A stretch of 30,569 nucleotides of DNA from Bacteroidota bacterium (GCA_024280815.1 JAJRPL010000463.1:1-30569); one strand, 5' to 3'; shown: positions 7,322 to 17,098, counted from the stretch's first letter. A program made the numbers and translations. Notes: generated from the letters alone by a model not told the origin.

Positions 7322-9238
7322 TTGAAAACACACAAAAAAGTTTGTAATCCAGTATTATCTATCTCGGCAATATTATTTTTGAGAATAATGAATTATAGTG
7401 ATAGTTTCATAGTTTATTATGAAATGCTTCCGAGATATTTGAATGGAGTAATTAAAATATTAAGAATACCCAAAACTTCACTTGAAAATATTTTAAGTCT
7501 AATATTTGCTATAAAAATTGTACGAATTCAACATGGCGACTCTGTGTCAGATTATTCTGATATCCGAATTGGAAGTTATGCCGAAATGGTGGAAATAAGT
7601 GAACAGTTAATACCTTATATTGAGAGTGATAAGTGGAAAGAGACCCTGAATCAAGTGCTACAAGAGGAATCGGCAACCGCAGCCTTAGTAAAATTTTATA
7701 GTAGGTTTCATCTTCATTTGTATTATTTCCCCCTAGTTTTATCATATAAACAATATTGCATGCCAGATGATAAAATGATTGCAATTTGTCCTTCTTCATG
7801 GCCGAAAGTTGTTTTTGATATTATAAACAATAAGTTAGGATATTATAACATAGAGTTTTTGAAATTACCAGCTATCATAAATTTATTTGATAAAATCAAA
7901 AATATTGTAAAAATTTTATTTACATCAACTAAATATATATTTACATCACCGATAAAATTAAAAAAAACAAAAAAGGTTGAATATAAATTAATAACAGAAT
8001 ATATTGATCCTCTACGTTTTCAAAAATCAACGTTTGATGCGAATTTTTGTGTGGATGATGATTTAATACAAAGTAAGGATGTGCTATTCTACTTAACTGA
8101 CAGGCAGTTAAAAGTCCTTAATACCCATGGGTATAGTAAAAAGCAGTTAATTAAGCAATCAAAAGACAATAATTACAATCTTGTAGCGCTAAAAGACTTA
8201 CCTTTTACTGCTAGTTTTATAAAGAATCATTTAAAAGTTTTGTTCAGATTACTTTTAAAAACGTTTAAGTATAGAAATAGTATTACCTTAGATATGATGC
8301 CATATATTTGGTATGAGTATATGATGCACGTTAGATTATTTTTAAATTTTAAGGTAGATAAATCGCTTCATATTCAAATTCCGAATGGGAGAAGTGACTG
8401 GAGATGGAATTCAGCAATAATTACTGGTTTAAGTAGGCAATTTAATACAATAAGTTATGGTTGCCAGACAAGGGTGTTAGATACAAGACAATATGAACAT
8501 TGTTTTGAGTGCTATGATATTTGGTTTTCATGGGGCACCGCATGGAATAAACTACTAGGATCAGGACAAAAGTATATTCATCGAACTATTGAAACTGGTA
8601 TTTTGTTCTTGGACAAAGAGTTGATAAGTTTTTATAAAGAAAAGGAAAATGAATATTTTCAAAAGGAAAAAGAAAAACCACTAAAGGTGATCCTTTTTTC
8701 TACAGATATCGATTTAGAACCTACAGTATTTGGCGGTAGTTTTTATACTAAAGGATACACTATGGATTTTTTAATAAGTTGTATAAAACTTGCAAAAAAC
8801 TATCCAAAAGTACAATTTGTACTTAAATCAAAAGACCCTGAACATGTGGACATTATTAAAAAAGACGAACGTTTCATGAGTATTTTCAGGCAGTTAACAA
8901 CAAATAATTTTGAGTTTTTGAAACTGGAGAGATGTAATTATATGGATATTTTGATGGAATCAGATATAGCAATTAGTATTGGTTTTACTTCTCCGGGTCT
9001 TGAAGCCAAAATATTGGGTAAACCCTCGATATATTACAGTCAAATCAAAAATGCTGGTCAGGTATTTAAATCCATACCATATTTTGTTGCAGAATCTCAA
9101 AATGAGTTAAATATATTATTCAATAAAGCTTTAAAAAAGACCAGGAAAAGATTAAATCATTTTGAATTAGATGTACAAGAACTTGACCCGTACCAGGATG
9201 GTGAAGCTCGAAATAGAATTATCAAAATCCTTTCTTAA
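7322..9238 (+). CDS. Large GT-B-like surface polysaccharide biosynthesis protein
   Basis: The 638-residue protein has no family I can name firmly. Its C-terminal third looks like the nucleotide-sugar half of a GT-B fold: VQFVLKSKDPEH, then DIAISIGFTSPGLEAKILG followed by KPSIYY. That is the layout of CDP-glycerol-type and surface-carbohydrate transferases. The middle has WFSWGTAWNKL, similar in style to the WGW segment of the LIC12162 protein upstream. The start is uncertain: TTG at 7322 is the longest choice, and ATG at 7388 removes 22 residues. It lies 17 bp after the LIC12162 gene and 37 bp before wzx, so a transferase adding one residue of the repeat unit is likely. No signal peptide or clear membrane segment is evident, which suggests action at the cytoplasmic face. 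Confidence 0.6.
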   Translation: MKTHKKVCNPVLSISAILFLRIMNYSDSFIVYYEMLPRYLNGVIKILRIPKTSLENILSLIFAIKIVRIQHGDSVSDYSDIRIGSYAEMVEISEQLIPYIESDKWKETLNQVLQEESATAALVKFYSRFHLHLYYFPLVLSYKQYCMPDDKMIAICPSSWPKVVFDIINNKLGYYNIEFLKLPAIINLFDKIKNIVKILFTSTKYIFTSPIKLKKTKKVEYKLITEYIDPLRFQKSTFDANFCVDDDLIQSKDVLFYLTDRQLKVLNTHGYSKKQLIKQSKDNNYNLVALKDLPFTASFIKNHLKVLFRLLLKTFKYRNSITLDMMPYIWYEYMMHVRLFLNFKVDKSLHIQIPNGRSDWRWNSAIITGLSRQFNTISYGCQTRVLDTRQYEHCFECYDIWFSWGTAWNKLLGSGQKYIHRTIETGILFLDKELISFYKEKENEYFQKEKEKPLKVILFSTDIDLEPTVFGGSFYTKGYTMDFLISCIKLAKNYPKVQFVLKSKDPEHVDIIKKDERFMSIFRQLTTNNFEFLKLERCNYMDILMESDIAISIGFTSPGLEAKILGKPSIYYSQIKNAGQVFKSIPYFVAESQNELNILFNKALKKTRKRLNHFELDVQELDPYQDGEARNRIIKILS

Positions 9239-9275
9239 ATATTTCACATTTGTAAAAATACAATTACAGAATGAA

Positions 9276-10747
9276 ATGTCCTTTCTAAAAGATACTATTT
9301 TTTATAGCAGTTCCACTTTATTGACTCAACTGATAACTTTTATAAGAGGGATTGGAGTAAGAGCTATTTTAATTCCTGAAGTTTTAGGAATATACAATTT
9401 TATTCAGGTTGTTCTTGGTTTTATTACTGTTTTGGATTTGGGTAGTAGTACTGCTGCATCTAGAGAATTACCAATATTAAGGGGGAAAAAAGCATTTGAA
9501 AAAGAAAACCTGATTCGAAGCACCGTTTTTTGGTTTACTTTACTACAATCATTAGTAGTTGGATTTGGAACCATTGTTTATGCCATCATATATAAAGACA
9601 ACTATAGTAATTGGGAATTTGCAGGATTTGGTATTGCAGCATTGATGCTTATTATATCGGGTTCTTTTTCCTGTTATAAAATATATTTTCAAAGTGCTCA
9701 ACAATATAGCAGTCTTAGTTTGATAATATTTATTGTAGGAGTTTTCGAGGCGGTTAGTTTTGTGGGTGGTGCTTACTTTTTTGGCATTAATGGGTTGTTA
9801 ATTGCATATGTTGGAATATCCTTAATAAAAACATTTATTTTTATTGGTAAAGGTTATATTGAAAACATAGGCGTAGGAGGTGAATTTTCAATAAAATCAC
9901 TTAAAGAATTACTTGTTTTTGGATTTCCATTAAAAATCATTGATTATCCGAAACAATATATGATGATGATTGATATTCTTTGGGTTACGGCATTAATGGA
10001 TATTAAAAGTTTAGCTATATACACTACTTCTCGTTTATTCTACACACAGAGCACCCAAATAAGCATTAACATGGCTACTGTATTTGAAACCCGCATTATT
10101 CAACGTTTTGGAAGAGAAGGCTCGTTAAGTAAAATCGCTGTTCATATCAAAAATACTTATATTTTCAATTGTTAATTATTGTTCCGATTGTGTTTTGGGG
10201 ATGTGCCATATTTATTCCATTTTTCATCAGGCAGTTAATGCCTAAGTATTCTGAGAGCAATGAAGTATTGCTTATTTTATTAGTTGGCAACTTCTTTATG
10301 ATTGTCAACAGTGGGCTGACAATTCCATGGTTCGTTAATAAACAAATTATGGCCCGTGGCATATCCAACGCATTTGGTTTATTAATTACTTTGCTGTTGA
10401 TTGTTTTTTTCTGGTATTATCTTGATCAAAAAGACATAACTGCCGTAGCAATGGCCATTACAATAGGGAATGTTATCTATTTTATATATATGGTAACTTT
10501 TGTTGGCAGACAAATATGGACGCTTAAACAAGCAATAACTATCTTATTAATGGTTTTGTTATGTGCTACATGGACGGCTTCAGTAGTATTTATTGGAATT
10601 CAATATCTTGAAACAAATCTCAACTTTATTGATGACCTGCTACAGTCACTAAAGATAGGAGGATTAACATTTTTAATGATTGTACCAATAATATTCATCG
10701 GGCTTAGACTTTCAGATTATAAAAAACTAATCAAGGGATTAGATTAA
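9276..10747 (+). pseudogene. wzx: Wzx-type oligosaccharide flippase (MATE/MVF superfamily), frameshifted
   Basis: A chain of hydrophobic helices begins MSFLKDTIFYSSSTLLTQ at ATG 9276, with the typical LITFIRGIGVRAILIPEVLG first loop and IYNFIQVVLGFITVLDLG. The frame stops at 10175. The remaining helices (LLIIVPIVFWGCAIFIPFFI onward) run in another frame to 10747. Together they give about 490 residues, the usual Wzx length. The second frame has a stop at 10130-10132, so the shift falls after that. The A5 run at 10149-10153 is the likely site, and one more A gives HIKKYLYFQLLIIVP. The protein would move lipid-linked repeat units across the inner membrane. An in-frame codon at 9171 overlaps the upstream gene and does not look like a flippase start. 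Confidence 0.82.
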
Positions 10748-10797
10748 CAAACCATTTGACTAAGAAAAAAGCATTTCGAATATAAAGAACGTAAAAA

Positions 10798-12393
10798 ATG
10801 AAACCATTAATATTAGATTGTACTCTCCGGGATGGAGGATATGTCAACAATTGGGAATTTGACCATGAGACAACAAAAAATATAATTGACTCACTTATTG
10901 ATGCAAATATTGAAATTATTGAATGTGGATTTGTAAATCAACTTAAAGGTAAAAAACTTGATTCATCACTTTTTGATAACATCGAAACCATCAATAAGCT
11001 TCTTAATGAAACCAATGCGAAAAAATCAAATTCACAATTTGTTGTAATGATTAATTTAGGCGAATATGATTTTAGTACTTTACCGGAATGTTCAAAAAAA
11101 AATGGAGTTATTACTGGTATTCGACTTGCGTTTCATAAAAGGGACATTAACGAAGCTTTTGAAAAATCAAAAATCATTATTGAAAAAGGTTATAAACTTT
11201 TTGTCCAAGGAATGGTCACACTCTCTTATACTGATATGGAATTATTGCAGATGATCAGGCAATTTAACCAATTAAATATGTATGCATTGTATATAGTAGA
11301 TAGTTTTGGGGCTATGTTTGGTGATGATTTTAGGAGATTACATTATTTATTTGAAAACAATTTAAAGAAAGGAGTTCGGTTAGGATATCACTCACACAAC
11401 AACTTACAGTTAGCGTATTCGAATGCAATTGATTTTGTTCAAATTAATGCAATAGACAGAGAAATAATAATAGATTCGTCAATTCATGGAATGGGCAGGG
11501 GTGCAGGCAACCTTACGACTGAATTGCTAGCTGATTACCTTAATAAAAAAGAGAACACGAACTATGGTATTGTTCCTTTGTTAGAAACTATTGATAAATA
11601 TCTTGAAGTTATATATCGTGAAAATTATTGGGGATATTCAATAGCTCATTTTCTTTCAGCATCATTTGGCTGCCATCCCAACTACTCCACATATCTTGTA
11701 AATAAAAAAACCCTTTCAATTGTTGATATGCAAAAAATACTAAGCCTGTTGGACAATGGACAAAAGAAAAATTTTAACAAGAAAAGGATTGAAGATCTCT
11801 ACATCAAATTCAAATCCCGTGATGGCCTATCTATTAATTTTACGAAGGATTTTTTTAGGGATAAAAAGGTTCTTATTATAGCCCCAGGCCCCAACGCCAT
11901 AAAACAAAAAGAAAAAATCAAAAATTTCATACAAACTCTTGCTCCTATAGTTATTGCCGTAAATCATGTACCAAAAGACTTTATTGTAGATTATTACTTC
12001 TTTTCTAACCAAAAAAGGTATGAAAAATTTATAGATGGAATTAAACCTGAAAAAGTTATTATAACTACTAATATCCATGAAAAACCTGATAGCAGCAACT
12101 ATAAAGTAGTAGATTTTCATGACTTAGTTGTTATGACGAGTAATAAAAATGATAACGTCACAATATTACTTTTAAACTTGCTTCAAAAGCAAGGGGTAAA
12201 ATCGGTTTCGCTAGCAGGGCTTGATGGTTATAAGTTTAGTGAGGAAAACTACAATTACCAGGAATTTGATAGGGTATTTGAAAGGAAGGTACTTGACAAA
12301 AATAATGAGGAAATACTCAAATCATTGACTGAAATAAGACAAAACCTGGCCTTTGAGTACTTAACAGACTCAATTTACACAATAAAGAATTAA
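10798..12393 (+). CDS. HMGL-type pyruvate aldolase fused to an MptE/sialyltransferase-like C-terminal domain
   Basis: The 531-residue protein has two parts. Residues 1-300 are a DRE-TIM (HMGL-like) barrel of the 4-hydroxy-2-oxovalerate aldolase type: LDCTLRDGGYVNNWEF at 6-21 with Arg11 and Asp12, metal-binding HSHNN at 198-202, and GMGRGAGNLTTE at 231-242. Such enzymes cleave or form 4-hydroxy-2-keto acids from pyruvate and an aldehyde. Residues 355-531 begin KVLIIAPGPNA and later have VSLAGLDGY. This Rossmann-like layout recalls DUF115/MptE proteins and, more loosely, GT42 sialyltransferases. It abuts the KdsB-like gene by 1 bp. The inferred role is making or trimming a 3-deoxy-2-ulosonic acid. 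The domain call on the N-terminus is firm, but the substrate and the C-terminal function are unknown. Confidence 0.75.
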   Translation: MKPLILDCTLRDGGYVNNWEFDHETTKNIIDSLIDANIEIIECGFVNQLKGKKLDSSLFDNIETINKLLNETNAKKSNSQFVVMINLGEYDFSTLPECSKKNGVITGIRLAFHKRDINEAFEKSKIIIEKGYKLFVQGMVTLSYTDMELLQMIRQFNQLNMYALYIVDSFGAMFGDDFRRLHYLFENNLKKGVRLGYHSHNNLQLAYSNAIDFVQINAIDREIIIDSSIHGMGRGAGNLTTELLADYLNKKENTNYGIVPLLETIDKYLEVIYRENYWGYSIAHFLSASFGCHPNYSTYLVNKKTLSIVDMQKILSLLDNGQKKNFNKKRIEDLYIKFKSRDGLSINFTKDFFRDKKVLIIAPGPNAIKQKEKIKNFIQTLAPIVIAVNHVPKDFIVDYYFFSNQKRYEKFIDGIKPEKVIITTNIHEKPDSSNYKVVDFHDLVVMTSNKNDNVTILLLNLLQKQGVKSVSLAGLDGYKFSEENYNYQEFDRVFERKVLDKNNEEILKSLTEIRQNLAFEYLTDSIYTIKN

Positions 12394-12394
12394 T

Positions 12395-13138
12395 ATGAGA
12401 AAAACAGTAGTCGGAATAATCCCTGCAAGGTATAAATCTACAAGATTTCCAGGAAAACCACTAGTAAAATTACTTGGAAAACCAATGATTTTATGGGTTG
12501 CTGAACTATCTGCAAAGGCTCTAGGCAGAAAAAATGTGTTTATTGCAACAGAAGATTTAAGAATCAAGAATGTTGTAGAGGAGGCAGGGTTCAATGTAGT
12601 ATTAACTTCTGATAAACATTTAACCGGAACAGACCGGCTATCTGAAGTTGCAAGAAAAGTAAGTGCAGATATTTATATAAATATTCAAGGGGATGAGCCT
12701 ACTATTAACCCTCATGTAATCCAGCTGGTAGTAAATTCGAAACTTAAAAATCCGGAGTTTATTATTAACGCCATGTCTCTACTTAATTCATTGGAAAGTC
12801 CTGAGAACATAAATATTCCAAAGGTTATTACTAACGAAAATAACGAATTGGTTTACATGTCAAGACTGCCTATACCTGGGTATAAAAATGTTAAAAACAA
12901 GCCCAAATATTATTATAAACAAGTATGTATTTACGCTTTCAGTAAGTATCAACTAATAAAATTTGGAAAATTTGGCAGAAAAAGCATATTGGAAACATCG
13001 GAAGACATTGAAATTTTACGTTTTTTAGAATTAGGGTATAAAATCAAAATGTTAGAAGTTGAAGGAAACTCTTATGCTGTTGATGTTGAGGAAGATATAT
13101 CTATTGTTGAGAATAGATTAAGAAAAATACACGTCTAG
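12395..13138 (+). CDS. CMP-ulosonate cytidylyltransferase, KdsB-like (copy 1)
   Basis: The 247-residue protein is a KdsB-family enzyme. IPARYKSTRFPGKPL at 9-23 binds CTP, TGTDR is at 77-81, and QGDEP is at 98-102. The C-terminal EDIEILRFLELGYKI and VDVEEDI replace the usual LEQLRALENG and VDTPEDL. Family members couple Kdo or Kdo8N to CMP. The C-terminal changes suggest a relative with a different or broader substrate. It starts 1 bp after the aldolase and ends 2 bp before the KDG-kinase-like gene, so the three are almost certainly co-translated. Candidate substrates are the aldolase product or an amino ulosonate from the KdnAB-like pair. It is unlikely to be the housekeeping lipid A-core enzyme, given the divergent C-terminus and the location. 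Confidence 0.8.
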   Translation: MRKTVVGIIPARYKSTRFPGKPLVKLLGKPMILWVAELSAKALGRKNVFIATEDLRIKNVVEEAGFNVVLTSDKHLTGTDRLSEVARKVSADIYINIQGDEPTINPHVIQLVVNSKLKNPEFIINAMSLLNSLESPENINIPKVITNENNELVYMSRLPIPGYKNVKNKPKYYYKQVCIYAFSKYQLIKFGKFGRKSILETSEDIEILRFLELGYKIKMLEVEGNSYAVDVEEDISIVENRLRKIHV

Positions 13139-13140
13139 AA

Positions 13141-14175
13141 ATGAAGAAAATAACAACATTTGGGGAAATAATGCTAAGAATATCACCGCAAGAAAAAGGT
13201 GAGCGATTAAATCAATCTGTTAACTTCAGAATAGAACCAGGTGGAAGTGAGGCGAATGTGGCTGTTGCATTAAGCAACCTGGGATTATCCACAGAATTTG
13301 TAACTAAACTTCCTGATAATCCGCTTTCTGAAAAAACTATTCAATTTTTACAACAATTTAATGTCGATACTTCCAATATCATAAAACTAGGAACAAGGCT
13401 TGGTATTTACTGGACAGAGAATGGGATAGGGCCTAGAAATTCATTTGTTATTTATGATCGAAATAATTCATCGTTTAGTGAAATAAACAGCCAAGACTTT
13501 AATTGGAGGGAGATCTTTAGAAGTAGTTCATGGTTTCACTTTTCAGGAATTTCACCTTCTATTTCTAAAAATGTTTATGATGAACTTATTAACGCTTTAT
13601 CGGAAATTACTGTTCCATATTCCGTTGATTTAAATTTTCGTTCAAAACTTTGGGAATGGGCTGATAAAGAGCCAAGTCGCATCAATAATATTATGACAAA
13701 GTTATGTAAAAACGCTATATTAATAGGGGGTAACGAAAGTGATTTTCAAAATATATTTCAAATTAATCTAAACAAAAAACTTAATACTTCTTTATTTGAA
13801 GAAATTGCTGAAGAATGTTTTGTGATGTTTCCTAAATTAAAATATCTTTCAATTAGCAATAGAAAAGCAATTTCTGCATCATCTAATATTTGGAGTGGTC
13901 ATTTGTTTGTAAAGGAGTCGAAAATATCAAATTATATTGGAATTAGATATAATTTGGAATCCATTGAGGACAGAGTTGGAACAGGAGATAGTTTTATTGC
14001 AGGAATAATTTTTGGACTTATTAATAAAGAACAATACACCTATCAAGAAACTGTTGATTTTGCCTGCACTCTGGCAGCACTAAATCATAGTACTATTGGC
14101 GATGTTTCTAGATTCTCAGAAAAAGAAGTTTTGAGCGTGTTGAAAAATAAAGGTACTGGTAGGATAATCAGATGA
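13141..14175 (+). CDS. PfkB-family sugar kinase, 2-keto-3-deoxygluconate kinase-like
   Basis: The 344-residue ribokinase-fold protein has the first PfkB signature GGSEANVAVALSNLGL at 34-49 and the second at DRVGTGDSF 277-285, with Asp283 as catalytic base. SVDLNFRSKLW at 161-171 matches the substrate-side motif seen in KDG kinases. That family phosphorylates 2-keto-3-deoxygluconate with ATP in sugar acid breakdown. Here it follows a KdsB-like gene by 2 bp in a polysaccharide locus. A kinase acting on a 3-deoxy-2-ulosonic acid, or on its aldehyde precursor before aldol addition, is inferred. No KDPG aldolase gene is nearby, which argues against simple KDG catabolism. Confidence 0.8.
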   Translation: MKKITTFGEIMLRISPQEKGERLNQSVNFRIEPGGSEANVAVALSNLGLSTEFVTKLPDNPLSEKTIQFLQQFNVDTSNIIKLGTRLGIYWTENGIGPRNSFVIYDRNNSSFSEINSQDFNWREIFRSSSWFHFSGISPSISKNVYDELINALSEITVPYSVDLNFRSKLWEWADKEPSRINNIMTKLCKNAILIGGNESDFQNIFQINLNKKLNTSLFEEIAEECFVMFPKLKYLSISNRKAISASSNIWSGHLFVKESKISNYIGIRYNLESIEDRVGTGDSFIAGIIFGLINKEQYTYQETVDFACTLAALNHSTIGDVSRFSEKEVLSVLKNKGTGRIIR

Positions 14176-14241
14176 TTATCAAGTTCGTTTCTCTATGGTT
14201 TTAAAATTTTAAATAATTCACTCAATCAATATTTGAAATAA

Positions 14242-15951
14242 ATGCAATTAGATTTAAGATTTAATGGAGAATTAGATAAAAGTATTGCATTGATATATAA
14301 TAAGATTGCTGACAATTCACGAGAAAGTTTTAATAAAATGATTTCTGAAATCGCAAAACCCTTCAAACATAACCTAGATTGGTGGTTTGAAGGTCCTGCA
14401 AGCAGAAATACACTTGTTAGTCCTCTTTTTCATTATTATGTTTCTTTTAACTTAGTCATCCAACTAGTTGAAAATGAACAATATATTAATGATATTTTAG
14501 TTGACTCATTAGCTTTTTCAAAAATATTGAAAAAGTATTTAAAAACAGAAAAGAAATTTGTCAATGTAAGAAACGAAAAAGATTTAAAAACAGTTTTATT
14601 AAAAAAGACATTTAATCCTGCTTTAAAAGTATCATATGAGTTGTTTAGGTGGAGCCTGAGGCTTTTACTTGCAAAAAAATCAAAAGAAATAAAAAAATCA
14701 ATACCAGAAAATCCAGTTACTTTAATTGACGTATATGCAATTAAAGGGTTTATAAGTAAGGACCGTTATTATAATGGACTATGGGAAAATTTAAATGATG
14801 AGCAAAAACGGCAAACATATTTTGCTCCTCAAATAGTAAACATGTCCTATAAGCATCTAAAACTTGCCTATTTGGAAATAAGGAGGTCGCAAAGAAATTT
14901 TTTAATTAAGGAAGACTATTTAAAATTTGCAGATATTGTTTTTTCAGTGATGCATTTTTTTCGATTAAAGAAACTTAAAATAGTTTCTTTTCGAATACAT
15001 AATATCGACTTCTCTCCTATGATAAAGGAAGAATTAATGTCATTGAAAGGATACTCTGCAGCAGTTGTTTCTTTTCTGAATTATCGTTTCGCCAAGAGGA
15101 TTCTAGAAAATAACATAAAGTTGCGCCTAATTATTGATTGGTTCGAAAATCAAGTATTTGATAAAGGTTGGAATGCTGGGTTTAATACATATTACCCAAG
15201 CATCGATAGTATTGGCTATCGTGGTTACATACCTGCACAAAATTCTTTAAGTTCTTTTCCAACGGTTACTGAAAATGATAATAAGTTATTACCTAAACAA
15301 ATAGCTGTCATTGGAGATGGATTTAAAGATTCTTTGCGCGACATTTCTTCTCGTCTAAGAATTGTTACTGCACCAGCTTTTAGGTTTCGTCATATTTGGA
15401 AACATTATGATAATAAGCCTGATTCAGATTATTATACAATACTTATTGCATTATCAATTATGTTAGAAGAGTCTATTACTATTTTAAAATTAGTTAACAA
15501 ATCCTTAAGGAAACATAATATAAAGAATCTAAGGGTATGGGTTAAACCTCATCCAACAACTTCAGTAGAAAAAATAAAAAATCATTTTGGTAATGTATGG
15601 CCACGAAATTTTGAGTTTATAAACGGAGTGCCAGGAGATAGTATATCAAAATCAAACATATTGATTAGTGGAATGTCAAGTATTTGTCTTGAAACGATAT
15701 CGTTAGGTATTCCTGTTATTATGATAGAACGTTTATCTGGATTAAGTTACAATCCCATTCCAAAGGAGATACCTCAAGATTTATGGAAATTGTGTAATAC
15801 ATCTGATGAAATCCGTAAATCAATTTTGTTTTTTGAAAAATTGTCTGTATCAGAACTTAAAATAAAGAAAGACAAGGGTAAGGAAATAAAGAAAAAGTAT
15901 TTTGAACCAACAACTCATCAAAGTGTTCAAAAGTTCCTGCAATTCGAATAA
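14242..15951 (+). CDS. Large surface-carbohydrate transferase, GT-B-like
   Basis: The 569-residue protein resembles the large surface carbohydrate biosynthesis proteins that accompany LIC12162-type transferases in O-antigen loci. The N-terminal part has WWFEGPASRNTLVSPLF. The C-terminal part has VWVKPHPTTS and then ILISGMSSICLETISLGIPV, the pattern of a GT-B nucleotide-binding half. The ATG at 14242 follows a 66-bp gap, one of the widest in the run, so a promoter is possible, but I see no convincing -33/-7 pair. It is probably a cytoplasmic glycosyltransferase; donor and linkage are unknown. No frameshift is seen. Family naming is from memory of motif style, not a search. Confidence 0.62.
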   Translation: MQLDLRFNGELDKSIALIYNKIADNSRESFNKMISEIAKPFKHNLDWWFEGPASRNTLVSPLFHYYVSFNLVIQLVENEQYINDILVDSLAFSKILKKYLKTEKKFVNVRNEKDLKTVLLKKTFNPALKVSYELFRWSLRLLLAKKSKEIKKSIPENPVTLIDVYAIKGFISKDRYYNGLWENLNDEQKRQTYFAPQIVNMSYKHLKLAYLEIRRSQRNFLIKEDYLKFADIVFSVMHFFRLKKLKIVSFRIHNIDFSPMIKEELMSLKGYSAAVVSFLNYRFAKRILENNIKLRLIIDWFENQVFDKGWNAGFNTYYPSIDSIGYRGYIPAQNSLSSFPTVTENDNKLLPKQIAVIGDGFKDSLRDISSRLRIVTAPAFRFRHIWKHYDNKPDSDYYTILIALSIMLEESITILKLVNKSLRKHNIKNLRVWVKPHPTTSVEKIKNHFGNVWPRNFEFINGVPGDSISKSNILISGMSSICLETISLGIPVIMIERLSGLSYNPIPKEIPQDLWKLCNTSDEIRKSILFFEKLSVSELKIKKDKGKEIKKKYFEPTTHQSVQKFLQFE

Positions 15952-16009
15952 ACAAAGTTTACAAATGACACATTTTCCATGTTAACACATTTAACAACAA
16001 TTTTCTTCA

Positions 16010-17098
16010 ATGAATATGGTTTCCAATAAGATCATTATGATAAAAACTAAAGAATTAATTAGTCAAATTGATAGACCATCCCCAGATTCTTCATCCCGGG
16101 CAAATGATTTCCGTTTTGATAGAAACGAGAGAACAACGCTGTTTTCTGATGATGAATTCAGCAATATGCTTTCACAATTAACACCGTATGATTTTGTTGC
16201 TTATGGAGAATTAGAGCCTTTTTATAATAAAATCACAAAATGGCTTAATGTAAACCGCAATAATATCCTACTCACAAGCGGTTCTGATATGGGAATAAGA
16301 ACCGTTTTCGAAACATTTATTAATAAAGGTGACAAGGTAATGATTACCCAACCAAATTATGCTATGTTCTCTGTTTATAATAAGATGTTCGGTGGTATCG
16401 AATTAATAAAAACTTATCAGGAAAATTTGACATTGGACATTAATGATTTACTTAATGGCTTGACAGAAGAAATAAAATTGATTGTTATTTCTAATCCTGG
16501 TCACACAGGAAAAGTAGTGGAACAAAAAGAATTAATAAAAATAATTGAAAAAGCTGAAAAACTAGAAATACTTGTTATAATTGATGAGGCATATTTTCAT
16601 TTTTATGATAAAAGTGTTATAAAGTATATTAGAGAACACAAAAACTTGATTGTTTCAAGAACTTTTTCAAAGGCTTTTGGTTTAGCATCATTAAGAATTG
16701 GTCTATTGGTTGCCGACAGCAAGTTAATTAATGAGTTATATCGTGTTAAACTTGTTCATGAAATAACAGGCGTTGCAGCAAAAATAGGGTCATTTATGAT
16801 TGATAATTTGAACATTGTCAATAATTATATAAACGATGTAAAGGAAGGCAAAGAAATCTTATATTGTAGATTAGCAAAACTTGGTGTTCAAACATTCAAA
16901 AGCCATACAAATTTTATGTTTTTCAGTTTACCGGAAAAATCAAATGTTGAATTATTTATAAATTATCTTGAAGAAAATAAGATCTTTATTAAAGGGCCAT
17001 TCAAAAATTATCCATTTTCTGGACAGTTGAGAATAACCATTGGCGATAAAGCACAAATGAATATGTTTTGTGATCATGTAAAAAAATTCTTATCATAA
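16010..17098 (+). CDS. PLP-dependent aminotransferase, class I/II (HisC-like)
   Basis: The 362-residue protein is a fold-type I aminotransferase of the histidinol-phosphate aminotransferase type. It has LLTSGSDMGIR at 87-97, VIIDEAY at 189-195, and SRTFSKAFGLASLRIG at 216-231 with the Schiff-base Lys221, followed by a C-terminal LRITIGD. The usual NPNNPTG box reads SNPGHTG (161-167), a variation in the substrate-binding loop. There is no histidine operon around it; the next genes are two Gfo/Idh/MocA dehydrogenases. A keto-to-amino conversion on a sugar or small hydroxy acid is more likely than histidine synthesis. ATG codons at 16010 and 16016 are both usable; 16010 is chosen as the first. 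Confidence 0.78.
   Translation: MNMVSNKIIMIKTKELISQIDRPSPDSSSRANDFRFDRNERTTLFSDDEFSNMLSQLTPYDFVAYGELEPFYNKITKWLNVNRNNILLTSGSDMGIRTVFETFINKGDKVMITQPNYAMFSVYNKMFGGIELIKTYQENLTLDINDLLNGLTEEIKLIVISNPGHTGKVVEQKELIKIIEKAEKLEILVIIDEAYFHFYDKSVIKYIREHKNLIVSRTFSKAFGLASLRIGLLVADSKLINELYRVKLVHEITGVAAKIGSFMIDNLNIVNNYINDVKEGKEILYCRLAKLGVQTFKSHTNFMFFSLPEKSNVELFINYLEENKIFIKGPFKNYPFSGQLRITIGDKAQMNMFCDHVKKFLS

Noticed and set aside
9171..9275. Upstream start for the flippase
   Set aside because: It overlaps the preceding gene and precedes the typical flippase N-terminus by 35 codons; ATG 9276 fits the family.
10149..10153. Phase variation by slipped-strand mispairing in wzx
   Set aside because: A run of only five As is too short to be a convincing phase-variable tract; a base-calling deletion is simpler.
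12395..13138. Housekeeping kdsB for lipopolysaccharide core
   Set aside because: The C-terminal signature residues diverge and it is locked between an aldolase and a KDG-kinase-like gene in an accessory locus.
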